Positions 8,112-16,546 of a DNA stretch of 64,000 nucleotides are shown here, one piece after another. The stretch is taken from the NCBI GenBank assembly GCA_965262175.1, contig CBDHES010000002.1, forward strand, positions 1,798,001-1,862,000, given 5' to 3'. A program made the translations under genes and the position numbers. Numbering within the stretch: position 1 is the first letter of the stretch; every line of letters starts with the position of its first letter. The notes beneath the pieces were generated by a model. That model had not been told where the DNA came from and made no database searches. It saw only the letters and a list, made by a program, of their open reading frames with translations. The DNA comes from CADEDH01 sp965262175. GTDB taxonomy: Bacteria; Actinomycetota; Acidimicrobiia; Acidimicrobiales; SZUA-35.

Positions 8112-9365
8112 TCAGGCCTGGTCGCGGTAGCGGTCGAGGGGCAGGGTGACGGTGATCGTGGTCCCGACCCCCTCCTCCGACGCGAGCGTCAGCGACCCGT
8201 CGTGGTTGCTCACCACTCGACGACAGGTCGTGAGGCCGATGCCGCTGGCCGGACGGCGGCGAGCCGCCTCGGTGTCGAGCCGGACGAACAGCCCGAACAC
8301 CGCGGCCTGCATCCGCTCGGGGATGCCGATCCCGTTGTCCGACACGGTGAACCGGGCCATCCCGGCCTCGACGTCGTCGTCGGCCCAGACGTCGACCCGG
8401 GGTTCGACGCCGGGGCGGTGGTAGCGGACGGCGTTGGCGATGAGGTGGTGGACGAGGCGGGTCAGTTGGGTCCGGTCGCCGACGATCGTCGGGAGGGCGC
8501 CGACCTGGACCGTGGCGCCGATCGAGTCGATTGCATCGGCCAGGTCCTCGATCGCACCGGCGGCGACCTCGTTGAGGTCGACCGGCTCGCCCCACGGGTC
8601 GATGCTCAGCGTGGCGACGTAGGCCAGGAGATCGTCGATCAGATTCCCGAGACCGTCGGCGGTCCGCTGCATCGCATGCACCGTCGGGGCGATCGCATCC
8701 CGCTCCCCCTCGGGCAGGGCCGCCGTCAGCTCGTCGACCAGACGCACCATGGTGGTGGCCGGCGCCTTGAAGTCGTGCGACAGAGCGTAGACCAGGTCTC
8801 GCATCTCGTCGCTCTTGCGCTCGCCGGCCAGCAGCTCGGCCTTGAGTCGAATCACGTTGTCGACGCAGTTGGCCAGCCGGCGGAGCGTGGTGATGTCGGC
8901 GTCGGTCCACCCCCGGGGCTCGGGCTCGATGACGCACAACGCCCCGATGGCCTGGCCCCGTTGATCGTGGATCGGGGCGCCCAGGTAGGCGATGACCCCG
9001 AGGTCGGGGATGGCCCGGTTGTCACTGACCCGATCGTCCAGTCGGGCGTCGTCGACCCGGAGGACCTCGTCGCTGGCCGCGACGTGCTGGCAGAACGAGT
9101 GGGACAGCGGCGTCTCCCGCCGATCGGCCCACGGCTGAGCGAGGCCGATGTGGCTCTTGAAGTACTGCCGATCCCGCTCGGTCTGCACGATCGACACCAG
9201 CGACACCTCGGCCCCCAGGAGATCGGTGGCCAACGTTGTCAGGTCATCGAAGTCGCGCTCGTACTCCCCGTCGACGACGCCCAACTGTTCGAGTGTGAAC
9301 GCTGCGACCTCGACACCGTTCAATGCAATTCCGGCATCGCCCGATCCCAAGGCGCCGTACATCAT
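8112..9365 (-). CDS. GAF-domain sensor histidine kinase
   Basis: About 417 residues if started at the ATG ATG pair at 9365. A GAF-type sensor domain occupies residues 35-175 (SHSFCQHV and YLGAPI are typical). A HisKA dimerisation domain follows with the phospho-acceptor H197 in ALSHDFKAP. The HATPase domain has an N-box (LIANAVRYH), DNGIGIP and GIGLTTC. There is no transmembrane segment, so it is a soluble sensor. No response regulator is adjacent, making it an orphan kinase. The start is uncertain: an open frame continues upstream to 9608 but reads as low-complexity Arg-rich sequence. Confidence 0.85.
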   Translation of the reverse strand: MMYGALGSGDAGIALNGVEVAAFTLEQLGVVDGEYERDFDDLTTLATDLLGAEVSLVSIVQTERDRQYFKSHIGLAQPWADRRETPLSHSFCQHVAASDEVLRVDDARLDDRVSDNRAIPDLGVIAYLGAPIHDQRGQAIGALCVIEPEPRGWTDADITTLRRLANCVDNVIRLKAELLAGERKSDEMRDLVYALSHDFKAPATTMVRLVDELTAALPEGERDAIAPTVHAMQRTADGLGNLIDDLLAYVATLSIDPWGEPVDLNEVAAGAIEDLADAIDSIGATVQVGALPTIVGDRTQLTRLVHHLIANAVRYHRPGVEPRVDVWADDDVEAGMARFTVSDNGIGIPERMQAAVFGLFVRLDTEAARRRPASGIGLTTCRRVVSNHDGSLTLASEEGVGTTITVTLPLDRYRDQA

Positions 9366-9518
9366 GGCCTTCGCCACCCCCCGCCCGAACCCGCGCCGGG
9401 CGCTTGCTTCTCGTGGACTACCGAGGTCATCGGCGCCAGACCAGATCGCCTGTAGAAGCCCGGAAACGTTTGCGGCGCTCGCCCGCCGACCCGCGACCCC
9501 ACGACCGTGGGCGGCGTC

Positions 9519-9524
9519 TAGGTT
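9519..9524 (+). promoter_or_regulatory. -10 box TAGGTT of the YdcF-like gene
   Basis: TAGGTT ends 8 nt before the GTG start at 9533. No ribosome site is present, consistent with leaderless expression. Confidence 0.5.
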
Positions 9525-9532
9525 CGGTTCAC

Positions 9533-10213
9533 GTGACCGAGGACGACGGCACCGACAGGGACGACCGAGCCGATGCCGCCGTGGCGGTGGCCGATCTCGG
9601 CCGGGCACCGGCGAATCGGCCCGGGGGTGATCGGCGGCGACCGATCGGTGAGATGGTGCGGACCGTGATCCTCATCGGGGCGGTCTTCGGTTCGTTGGCC
9701 GTGGCGGCGATCGCCATCGACGGGTTGACCGACTCGGCCGAGCGGAGCGACGTCCTGGTGGTTCTCGGCACCGAGACCAGGGTCGACGGTACCCCGTCGT
9801 CCCGTCTGCAGGCCCGGCTCGATGCTGCGGCCGACGCCTTCGAGGCGGGGCTGGCCGAGTGGATCATCGTCAGCGGCGGCATCGGCCGCAGCGGCTGGGA
9901 CGAGTCCGAGGTGATGGCCCGGTACCTCATCGAGGAGCGGGGCATCGACCCCGATGTCGTGATCCTCGATCCCGACGGGGTCAACACCCGGGCCACCGCC
10001 GTCAACGCCCGGGCCACCATGGAGGAGCGAGGCTGGACCTCGGCCCTGGTCGTCAGCCAGTACTACCACCTTCCCCGGACCCGGCTGGCGTTCCGTCAGG
10101 AGGGAATCGACGACGTCACGACCTACCACGCCCGGTTCCACACGATCGACGACAGCCGATCGCTGGTCCGCGAGGTGGTGGCGATCAGCGCCTACCTGAT
10201 CGGCGCCCGATGA
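9533..10213 (+). CDS. YdcF/ElyC-like DUF218 membrane-anchored protein
   Basis: The 226-residue protein has an acidic then basic N-terminus and one membrane segment (about 43-62). A DUF218 domain follows: a DVLVVLGTETRVDGTPSSRL strand-turn, IIVSGG (112-116), a SEVMARYLIEERGI helix and a D-rich NTRATAVNA motif. DUF218 proteins are linked to envelope metabolism, but their reaction is poorly defined. The GTG start follows a TAGGTT -10 box; ATG at 9653 is an alternative start just before the membrane segment. Its last 29 bases overlap the opposite-strand gene ending at 10185. Confidence 0.8.
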   Translation: MTEDDGTDRDDRADAAVAVADLGRAPANRPGGDRRRPIGEMVRTVILIGAVFGSLAVAAIAIDGLTDSAERSDVLVVLGTETRVDGTPSSRLQARLDAAADAFEAGLAEWIIVSGGIGRSGWDESEVMARYLIEERGIDPDVVILDPDGVNTRATAVNARATMEERGWTSALVVSQYYHLPRTRLAFRQEGIDDVTTYHARFHTIDDSRSLVREVVAISAYLIGAR

Positions 10214-10505
10214 CGTCGGCTACCCGGCGGGCTACCGGGCCCCGAGCCGCCATGGCGGCGATGGCAGCGATCCAGGCCACCAGTGGCGGGTTGGCGGTCG
10301 CCTGGCCCGCCAGGTAGCCGACCCCGGCCCCGAGGGCCCCGACGGCAAACACCTGCACCCGGCTCGGAGCCCGCGCCGCGACCCGAGCCAACCATCGCTC
10401 GGTAACCGGGTCGGGCTCGTCGTCGACGGCCGCCAACCGGTCGGCGGGCGATGCATCACTGCGGCGGGAGGGGAACCGGCCGGCCCGATCGAAACGGTCC
10501 GACAC
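10185..10505 (-). CDS. Small membrane protein of unknown function
   Basis: This 106-residue protein has a charged N-terminal half (about 1-50, many Asp/Arg). One or two hydrophobic segments follow (QVFAVGALGAGVGYLAGQA and PLVAWIAAIAAMAA), then a basic tail. No family is recognised. Support for it being real is the TAGGCT box (10513-10518, minus strand), which ends 7 nt before the GTG start as at other leaderless genes here. Its 3' end overlaps the convergent YdcF-like gene by 29 bp. Function unknown. Confidence 0.55.
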   Translation of the reverse strand: MSDRFDRAGRFPSRRSDASPADRLAAVDDEPDPVTERWLARVAARAPSRVQVFAVGALGAGVGYLAGQATANPPLVAWIAAIAAMAARGPVARRVADVIGRRSGRR

Positions 10506-10519
10506 CTCCGTGAGCCTAG

Positions 10520-10861
10520 ATCGAGGTCACCGTCCCCACGGGGGACCCCGGCTCTGACGCGACCGGCGACGTCGCCGAGTACTTCGCCGACGGGGTCCTG
10601 ACCTACGAGGTCACCAACGACGACATCGCCGCCGCCACCCACGGCCACGGCATCGTCGGGGCCCCCACCGCCGGATGCCCGATCATCCAGACGATCCCGG
10701 CCGACCGGCACCGGACGATCGCCGGCATGGCGACCGTCGCCTCCCACGGCGAGCTCTACTTCAACATCCACACCGCCCAGCAGACCTTCTACGGCGACAT
10801 CCGGGGTCAGCTCTATCCCGCTTCGGACGAGCTCATGGAGGCCGCCGGCCTCGCCGAGTGA
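10520..10861 (+). pseudogene. CHRD-domain remnant lacking a start
   Basis: An open frame after the TAG at 10517 ends at the TGA at 10859. Its product contains THGHGIVGAPTAGCPI and, near the end, HGELYFNIHTAQQTFYGDIRG, which match the conserved end of CHRD domains (secreted beta-sheet proteins). No ATG, GTG or TTG lies in frame before 10727, and the signal peptide and first half of a usual CHRD protein are missing. The simplest reading is a 5'-truncated remnant. An ATG at 10727 could make a 44-residue peptide, but it would not fold as the domain. Confidence 0.6.
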
Positions 10862-10901
10862 GCGGACCCGCTCGGTCGGCACCGTCGCCCCGGGGCGTGG
10901 G

Positions 10902-11387
10902 TCAGCCGGTCGAGGTCCGCTCGACGACGACGACGGGGATCGTCCGGTCGGTCATCTCGACGTACTCGCCGAACCGGGGCATCGCGGCCACCCGAGCGTC
11001 GAGCAGCTCGGTCCGCTCCGGCTCGTCGGCCACCCGGGCCCGGGCCTCGAACCGGTCGACCCCACCGCCGTCCCCGGCGATCTCGACGACGACCGCCGGG
11101 TTGGCCACGAGGTTGTGGAACCAATCCGGGTGACGGGAATCGCCAGCTCGGGAAGCGACGACGACGAGGTCGTCGCCGGAGCCGTCGGCCCGGGGTGCCG
11201 TGGTGTAGGTGAGCGGCGACGTCCGCTCCCGCCCCGACCGGGCCCCGACCGTCGTCAGGAGAACCATCGGGTTGCCCTCCCACCGACCCCCGCACCGGCC
11301 GCCGTTGGCCCGGAACTCGGCGATCACCCCATCGTTGAGGCTCAGCCACTGCTCGTCGGTGATCTGGGGGCTGGGTCGATCGGTCAT
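10902..11387 (-). CDS. Deazaflavin (F420)-dependent nitroreductase-family oxidoreductase
   Basis: The 161-residue protein matches the Ddn/DUF385 split-barrel family: NPMVLLTTVGARSGRERTSPLTY (about 40-62) and the signature segment SRAGDSRHPDWFHNLVANP. These enzymes use reduced F420 to reduce quinones and related compounds, and are common in actinobacteria. The ATG at 11387 gives the usual family length. It lies divergently from the methyltransferase gene. The physiological substrate is not evident. Confidence 0.85.
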   Translation of the reverse strand: MTDRPSPQITDEQWLSLNDGVIAEFRANGGRCGGRWEGNPMVLLTTVGARSGRERTSPLTYTTAPRADGSGDDLVVVASRAGDSRHPDWFHNLVANPAVVVEIAGDGGGVDRFEARARVADEPERTELLDARVAAMPRFGEYVEMTDRTIPVVVVERTSTG

Positions 11388-11464
11388 GGCCTGTCGTAGC
11401 AGTTCCCGCCGACGGCCCGCCAGGGAGCGGCCGACCGGCGCCCCGGTCGGGAGGGTGCCGGTCC

Positions 11465-11470
11465 TAGGCT
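11465..11470 (+). promoter_or_regulatory. -10 box TAGGCT of the methyltransferase gene
   Basis: TAGGCT ends 7 nt before the GTG start at 11478; no ribosome site is present. Confidence 0.6.
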
Positions 11471-11477
11471 GGCCGCC

Positions 11478-12155
11478 GTGAGCGACCAGAACCCTTCGGC
11501 GGTCCCGTCGACACCCGACACCGCCAGCCAGCCCGACGGCCCCCCTCCCGACATGGGAGCGATCTGGGAGGCCCGCTACGCCGGCACCGGCGACGAGTTC
11601 CTCTACGGGGTGGAGCCCAACGTGTTCCTGGCCGAGACGGTGGCCGACCTGGCACCGGGCACGGCCCTGTGCCTGGCCGACGGGGAGGGCCGGAACGGGG
11701 TCCACCTCGCCACCCTCGGGTGGGACGTCACCTCGGTCGACCTGGCGGCATCGGGCCTGGCCAAGGCGACCCGCCTCGCCGAACGGCGCGGGGTAACCGT
11801 GACGACCGAGGTCGCCGACCTCGCCACCTACGACCTCGGGGTCGGCCGCTGGGACCTGATCGTCTCGATCTTCGCCCACACCCCACCCCCGATCCGGGCC
11901 CGGATCCACGGAGCGGTGGCCGCCGCCCTACGACCGGGAGGGCGCCTGATCCTCGAGGCCTACACCCCGGACCAGATCGGTCGGGGCACCGGGGGCCCGC
12001 CGGTCCCCGCGCTGACGATGTCGCTGACCGGCCTCCGGGACGAGCTGACCGGTCTCGAGATCGTCCACGGCGTCGAGCTGGTCCGCCCGGTCATCGAAGG
12101 CAGCGGCCACACCGGCGACGGGGCCGTCGTGCAGGTGATCGCCACCCCGACCTGA
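11478..12155 (+). CDS. SAM-dependent class I methyltransferase
   Basis: This 225-residue Rossmann-fold methyltransferase has the SAM-binding motif I ALCLADGEGRNGVHLA (about 66-81), the acidic end of strand 2 (VTSVDLAASGL) and a motif IV-like WDLIVSIFAH. RPGGRLILEAYTP follows in the post-motif region. The GEGRNG variant is common in TehB-like and thiopurine-type methyltransferases. The gene is leaderless from GTG. Neighbours give no substrate clue. It ends before a strong hairpin shared with the convergent membrane-protein gene. Confidence 0.85.
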   Translation: MSDQNPSAVPSTPDTASQPDGPPPDMGAIWEARYAGTGDEFLYGVEPNVFLAETVADLAPGTALCLADGEGRNGVHLATLGWDVTSVDLAASGLAKATRLAERRGVTVTTEVADLATYDLGVGRWDLIVSIFAHTPPPIRARIHGAVAAALRPGGRLILEAYTPDQIGRGTGGPPVPALTMSLTGLRDELTGLEIVHGVELVRPVIEGSGHTGDGAVVQVIATPT

Positions 12156-12188
12156 TCGGTCGACCGGCTCACCGCTCGGTGGGCGAAC

Positions 12189-12235
12189 GGAACCGCCCCG
12201 CCCCCAAGGGTTGGAGAACGGGGCGAGGCGGTTCC
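12189..12235. terminator. Bidirectional hairpin terminator
   Basis: A 16-bp stem with a single mismatch (GGAACCGCCCCGCCCC against GGGGCGAGGCGGTTCC) and a 15-nt loop lies between two convergent genes. No T-run follows, as is usual for GC-rich actinobacteria, so the stem itself would have to stop polymerase on either strand. Confidence 0.7.
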
Positions 12236-12314
12236 TGCCTGTAGCGAGCGGGGGACGGGCGGCTTGTCCCACCGCCCAGGCGAGCCGACGCCGAGGTCCG
12301 GCCGGTGAGGCCGG

Positions 12315-12614
12315 TCAGGCGGCGGCCGGTCGAGGCGAGAGACCGTCGCCGGTGGCCGGCCGATGATCGGCGACCGTGCGCGACCTGAGCTCGTGGTAGG
12401 CGACGCCGGCCGTCATACCGAAGAACGGTCCGCCAACGACCCCGACGAACAGGGCGAAGGCGATGCGGGCGACGTTGTCCATCGCCGGCGCCGAGGCGAA
12501 GATCAGGGCCGCGGCCAGGGCCGTGGTGACGATCACACCCCCCAGCAACCCGTACCCGGCCGAAGCCCACAGGCCCCGGTCGTGATCCTCATTGCCTACA
12601 ACGTTGGTCGACAT
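12315..12614 (-). CDS. Small two-helix membrane protein of unknown function
   Basis: This 99-residue protein has two hydrophobic segments (about 20-42 and 48-70, the second rich in FALFVGVVGGPFFG) joined by a short loop. The cytoplasmic tail is Pro/Arg-rich. TTAGGAG lies upstream of its ATG and can serve as ribosome site; TAGGAG also sits 6 nt from the start, so leaderless expression is possible. No family is recognised. Confidence 0.6.
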   Translation of the reverse strand: MSTNVVGNEDHDRGLWASAGYGLLGGVIVTTALAAALIFASAPAMDNVARIAFALFVGVVGGPFFGMTAGVAYHELRSRTVADHRPATGDGLSPRPAAA

Positions 12615-12715
12615 GCCGGTCTCCTAACCACCGATCGAAGGTCGTTCACCTCGACGGTACGGATCGCCCGCCCGGCCAGGTAGGGCCCAAGGTCCCGGCT
12701 CCCCGACCGGTCGCG

Positions 12716-12721
12716 TACGAT
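12716..12721 (+). promoter_or_regulatory. -10 box TACGAT of the second PhyH gene
   Basis: TACGAT ends 6 nt before the ATG at 12728, with no ribosome site. Confidence 0.55.
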
Positions 12722-12727
12722 CGCCCC

Positions 12728-13633
12728 ATGGACGTCCCGCTGGCCCACTTCCGGCCCGACACCGACCCGGCGGCGATCGCCGGTCACCTCCGCCGGTACG
12801 GGTTCGCCATCATCGACGACGTCGCCCCGACCGACCTCCTCGATCGCCTGGCCGCCGAGGCGGCACCCCACGTCGCGGCCTCCGCCGCCGGTCGCGACCA
12901 CTACGACGGGCGCCACACCCGGCGAACCGGGGCGCTCATCGCCCGCTGCCCCGCCGTCCGCAGCCTCGTGATGAATCCGGTGGTGCTGGCCTGCGTCGGC
13001 GAGCTCCTGGGCCACGCGTCGACCGTGCAGCTCCACCTCACCCAACTCATCACGATCGAGCCCGGCGAGACCGACCAGAAGCTGCACCGTGACCAGATGG
13101 CGTTCGACTTCTACCCGTTCCCTCCCGACTACCACGTCCAGTGCAACACGATGTGGGCCCTGACCGACTTCACGGCCGACAACGGCGCGACCCGCATCCA
13201 GCCCGGTACCGGCCCGATGACCGATGACGACGCAGCTTCGGTGGCCGTCGTCCAGGCCGAGATGACCCGGGGCAGCGTCCTCCTCTACGACGGGAAGGTG
13301 CTCCACGGCGGCGGGGCCAACCGGAGCGACCGCGCCCGCCAAGGCGTGAACCTCACCTACGCCGTCGGATGGGTCCGCCAGGAGGAGAACCAGTACCTGG
13401 CGTGCCCGCCCGAGATCGCCCGGACCCTGGACGACGAGTTGCTCAAGATGATGGGGTACCAGCAGGGAGCGTTCGCCCTCGGCTACGTCGGGGATCAGAC
13501 CGACCCGCTGGCCGCCCTGCGGGGGACCGGGGAGAAGGCCCGGCTGGTGGCCGACTTCACCGAGTCCAACCCGTCGTTCCGGACCTTCGTCGACGAGTTG
13601 GCCTCCGACGACGTCGATCAGGGGTCGCAGTGA
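12728..13633 (+). CDS. Phytanoyl-CoA dioxygenase (PhyH) family protein
   Basis: A 301-residue Fe(II)/2-oxoglutarate oxygenase. The HxD is H120/D122 (LHRDQMAF) and a distal histidine is H193 (VLHGGGANRS). The ETDQKLHRDQ strand and the MWALTDFTADNGATR turn fit the family well. Its stop overlaps the GTG of the dimethylformamidase-like gene (GTGA), so the two are coupled. A pathway in which hydroxylation precedes C-N cleavage of an amide is plausible but inferred. It is only distantly like the PhyH protein at 7080. Confidence 0.87.
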   Translation: MDVPLAHFRPDTDPAAIAGHLRRYGFAIIDDVAPTDLLDRLAAEAAPHVAASAAGRDHYDGRHTRRTGALIARCPAVRSLVMNPVVLACVGELLGHASTVQLHLTQLITIEPGETDQKLHRDQMAFDFYPFPPDYHVQCNTMWALTDFTADNGATRIQPGTGPMTDDDAASVAVVQAEMTRGSVLLYDGKVLHGGGANRSDRARQGVNLTYAVGWVRQEENQYLACPPEIARTLDDELLKMMGYQQGAFALGYVGDQTDPLAALRGTGEKARLVADFTESNPSFRTFVDELASDDVDQGSQ

Positions 13634-15216
13634 CCGAGAACCGCCATCGCCACTTCACCCGATGGCCCGATGTCGAGGGGTACTGCCTGGGGCAGAGCTT
13701 CCTCCCCGGGGAACGGGTGCCCGTGGCGGTCGCGGCCCGGTGCCGATCGTTCACGGTCGAGGTGACGCGGGTTGGAGCCCGGCGGGAGACCGTCTGGCGC
13801 AGGACCGGGGTCCGAGCCGACGACCATCCGGTCCCCGACGAGGCCTGGGCGCACGGATGCGATTGGCCGGTCGCCGTCGAGATCGACACCGACCCGATGT
13901 GGCGGTCGGGTTTCTACGAGATCCGGTTCGAGGCCGAGGGCGTCGCCGAGGGGCCGACCTCCGCCTCCGAGGCCTTCTTCGTCCTCCGGCCCCCCGCCGG
14001 GTCGGATGGGATCGGCGACCGGCCGCTGCTCGTGCTGAGCACGACGACCTGGCAGGCCTACAACCAGTGGGGAGGCCGGTGCTTCTACAGCGGGGCTACC
14101 GAGGTCTCGTTCCGCCGTCCCCTGGAGCGCGGCTACGTCCGCCGCCCGGCCGCACCCTGGCAGGTCGACTACGACGGGCGGGTGGCCAGTATCGAGCCGG
14201 AGCCCGAGCCGGAGCACCGCCGGCTCCAGGCGTACCTCGCCGACACCGACCACCCGCTGTGGTGCGCCTCGTCCGGCTGGCACAACTGGGAACGCCGCTT
14301 CGTGCAGTGGGCCGAGGGAGCCGGCTTCGAGCTCGACTATGCGGTCGACGCCGACCTCGACGACCCGACCACTGCTGCGACCGTCCTCGACTCCCGCCGA
14401 CTGCTGGTCACCGTCGGCCACAGCGAGTACTGGTCGTGGGGCATGCGGGACACGGTCGACCGGTGGGTCGGGGCCGGCGGTAACTGGGCCATCTTCAGCG
14501 GCAACACCTGCTTCTGGCAGGTCCGGTTCAGCTCCGACGAGACCTCGGTGGTCTGCTTCAAGGGCCGAGCCCGCGTCGACGACCCGGTCATCGCCACCGA
14601 CCAGGACGAGCGACTGACGTCGATGTGGTCCGACCCCCTGATCGGGAGACCGGAGACCTCGACCATCGGGCTCACCTTCACCCGGGGTGGGTATCACCGC
14701 GTCGGGCAGGCGGTGGCCGACGGACCCGGCGGGTTCACCGTCCATCGGCCGAACCACTGGGCCCTCGCCGACACGGGACTGCAGGTGCACGACGTCATCG
14801 GGGCCGACGCCGTGATCGTCGGCTACGAGGTCGACGGTTGCGCCATCGAGACCGTCGACGGGCGCCCGCGACCGACCGGGGTCGACGGCGCACCGACCGA
14901 CCTGGAGATCATCGCAACCGCACCGGCCCGGCTGATCTCCATCACCGACGAGCTCTGTGAAGCGCCCGAGGCGCTCTGGGCTTCCACCGATCCGCCGGGC
15001 GACCTCGAGGGAACGGCGATGATCCTGTTCGGGCGGTCGTGGCGCGAACGAATCGGCGAGTTGGAGCAGGGGACGGCCGTGCTCGGCTCGTTCACCAGGG
15101 GCCGGGGAACCGTGTTCAACGCCGGCACGACCGACTGGGCCTACGGCCTCGACACCGACCCCACCGTCCAGACGATCACGGCCAACGTGCTCCGCCACCT
15201 ATTGGGCCGCGGCTGA
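13630..15216 (+). CDS. N,N-dimethylformamidase large-subunit-like protein
   Basis: The 528-residue protein begins at GTG, overlapping the PhyH stop. Residues about 1-120 form a beta-sandwich-like N-terminal part (WRSGFYEIRF is typical). The rest matches the dimethylformamidase beta-subunit C-terminal domain: WQAYNQWGGRCFYSG, VTVGHSEYWSWGMRDTVDRW, and GNWAIFSGNTCFWQVR. Known relatives use mononuclear iron bound by tyrosine and acidic side chains to hydrolyse N,N-dimethylformamide. The small subunit of the classical enzyme is not encoded next door, so the substrate may differ. Coupling with a PhyH oxygenase is unusual. Confidence 0.82.
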   Translation: MTENRHRHFTRWPDVEGYCLGQSFLPGERVPVAVAARCRSFTVEVTRVGARRETVWRRTGVRADDHPVPDEAWAHGCDWPVAVEIDTDPMWRSGFYEIRFEAEGVAEGPTSASEAFFVLRPPAGSDGIGDRPLLVLSTTTWQAYNQWGGRCFYSGATEVSFRRPLERGYVRRPAAPWQVDYDGRVASIEPEPEPEHRRLQAYLADTDHPLWCASSGWHNWERRFVQWAEGAGFELDYAVDADLDDPTTAATVLDSRRLLVTVGHSEYWSWGMRDTVDRWVGAGGNWAIFSGNTCFWQVRFSSDETSVVCFKGRARVDDPVIATDQDERLTSMWSDPLIGRPETSTIGLTFTRGGYHRVGQAVADGPGGFTVHRPNHWALADTGLQVHDVIGADAVIVGYEVDGCAIETVDGRPRPTGVDGAPTDLEIIATAPARLISITDELCEAPEALWASTDPPGDLEGTAMILFGRSWRERIGELEQGTAVLGSFTRGRGTVFNAGTTDWAYGLDTDPTVQTITANVLRHLLGRG

Positions 15217-15226
15217 CCCCGGCGCG

Positions 15227-15232
15227 TAGGGT
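15227..15232 (+). promoter_or_regulatory. -10 box TAGGGT of the ketoacyl synthase operon
   Basis: TAGGGT lies 36 nt before the TTG start, leaving a short leader that contains the ribosome site GGGAGGGGG. This gene therefore has a conventional leader. Confidence 0.5.
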
Positions 15233-15268
15233 GACCGGCAACCGGCCGGTCGACCGGGAGGGGGTCCC

Positions 15269-16546
15269 TTGGCGACGAATCTGGATCTGGCCATCACCGG
15301 ACTCGGCGCGGTGTCGCCGCTGGGAGTCAGCGCCGAGGAACTGGCCGACGGGCTCGTGGAGGGCCGGCTCGGCATTCGGTCCGCCCCGTGGGCCGAGGCG
15401 ACGGGGACCGACGGGCTCTACGCCGCAGTCGACGACCGCTTCGACGCCTCGGCCTGGATGGACGACCGGGTGGTCGCCGGGACCGACGGTTGCGCCCGAT
15501 TCGCCCTGGCGGCGGCGGCCCAGGCGCTGGCCGACGCCGGTCTCGACCCGGCGCACCTCGACCGCCGCCGGACCGCGGTGGTCCACGGCACGTCGATGGG
15601 CGGCCACTTCTCCCTGGCCAGGGCCCAATGGGACCTCGACCGGGCCGGACCCGACGCCATCGACCGCAAGACCCAGATCAAGATCTGGACCAACATGGCG
15701 GCGGCCCAGATCTGCCTCGCCTACGACCTCCACGGCCCGTGCACCACCGTCACCACCGCCTGCGCCTCGTCGCTCGACGCGCTGGCCACCGCCGCCCTCT
15801 ACCTGGAGGCGGGCCGGGCCGAGGTGGTGATCGTCGGCGCGACCGAGGGTGGCTACACCTGCGACCCCGGCCAGGACCACTTCCTCCCCGCGGTCAACGC
15901 GGCCGAGGCGAGCTACGGCATGCGGGGTGACGCCCCGGACCCCACGAGGGCGCTCCTCCCCTTCGCCGCCGACCGGGCCGGCATCGTGTCGGGTGAGGGG
16001 TCGGCGTTCTTCGTGGTCGAGACGGCCGACCACGCCGAGCGCCGAGGTGCGACCGCCCGGGCCTGGCTGCGGGGGGTCGGCTCGCTGGCCGACGCCCACC
16101 ACCCCAGCTCCCCCGAGCCGAACGGCCGGTGGGAGGAGGCGGTGATGGCCGAGGCTCGCACCGCGGCCGGGATCACCGTCGACGAGGTCGACGTCGTGGT
16201 CGCCCACGCGACCGGCACCCCCAAGGGCGACACCGCCGAGATCCGGGCCCTGAACCGGACCTTCGACGGCCACGACGGCGTGGTCGTGACCGGGATCAAG
16301 GGTCACACCGGCCACACCGGAGCCGCATCGGGGGCGATGAGTGTCATGGCCGCCATCCGGGCCATGGAATCGGGCTGGTTGCCCAACATCGCCGGAACCC
16401 GTGACCTCGACCCCGAGATCGAGTTCGACGCCGTGATCGGTGAGCCCCGATCGGTCGAGGTCGCCGTGGCCCAGGTCAACTCGTTCGGATTCGGCGGCCA
16501 GAACGCATCGGTGGTGATCGGCCGGGATCCGGCAGGCCGATCATGA
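15269..16546 (+). CDS. Beta-ketoacyl-ACP synthase II-like (FabF family)
   Basis: The 425-residue thiolase-fold condensing enzyme has the Cys-His-His triad: C165 (VTTACASS), H313 (VVAHATGTPKGD) and H349 (GHTGHTGAASGA), with the supporting K344. It would condense an acyl thioester with malonyl-ACP. The TTG start follows a strong ribosome site and gives a natural N-terminus (LAITGLGAVSPLG). It is not next to fabD, fabG or acpP; instead it is coupled to an acyl-CoA ligase and a CoA-transferase. This suggests a dedicated acyl product rather than bulk fatty acid synthesis. It could also be part of a polyketide-like route. Confidence 0.87.
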   Translation: MATNLDLAITGLGAVSPLGVSAEELADGLVEGRLGIRSAPWAEATGTDGLYAAVDDRFDASAWMDDRVVAGTDGCARFALAAAAQALADAGLDPAHLDRRRTAVVHGTSMGGHFSLARAQWDLDRAGPDAIDRKTQIKIWTNMAAAQICLAYDLHGPCTTVTTACASSLDALATAALYLEAGRAEVVIVGATEGGYTCDPGQDHFLPAVNAAEASYGMRGDAPDPTRALLPFAADRAGIVSGEGSAFFVVETADHAERRGATARAWLRGVGSLADAHHPSSPEPNGRWEEAVMAEARTAAGITVDEVDVVVAHATGTPKGDTAEIRALNRTFDGHDGVVVTGIKGHTGHTGAASGAMSVMAAIRAMESGWLPNIAGTRDLDPEIEFDAVIGEPRSVEVAVAQVNSFGFGGQNASVVIGRDPAGRS

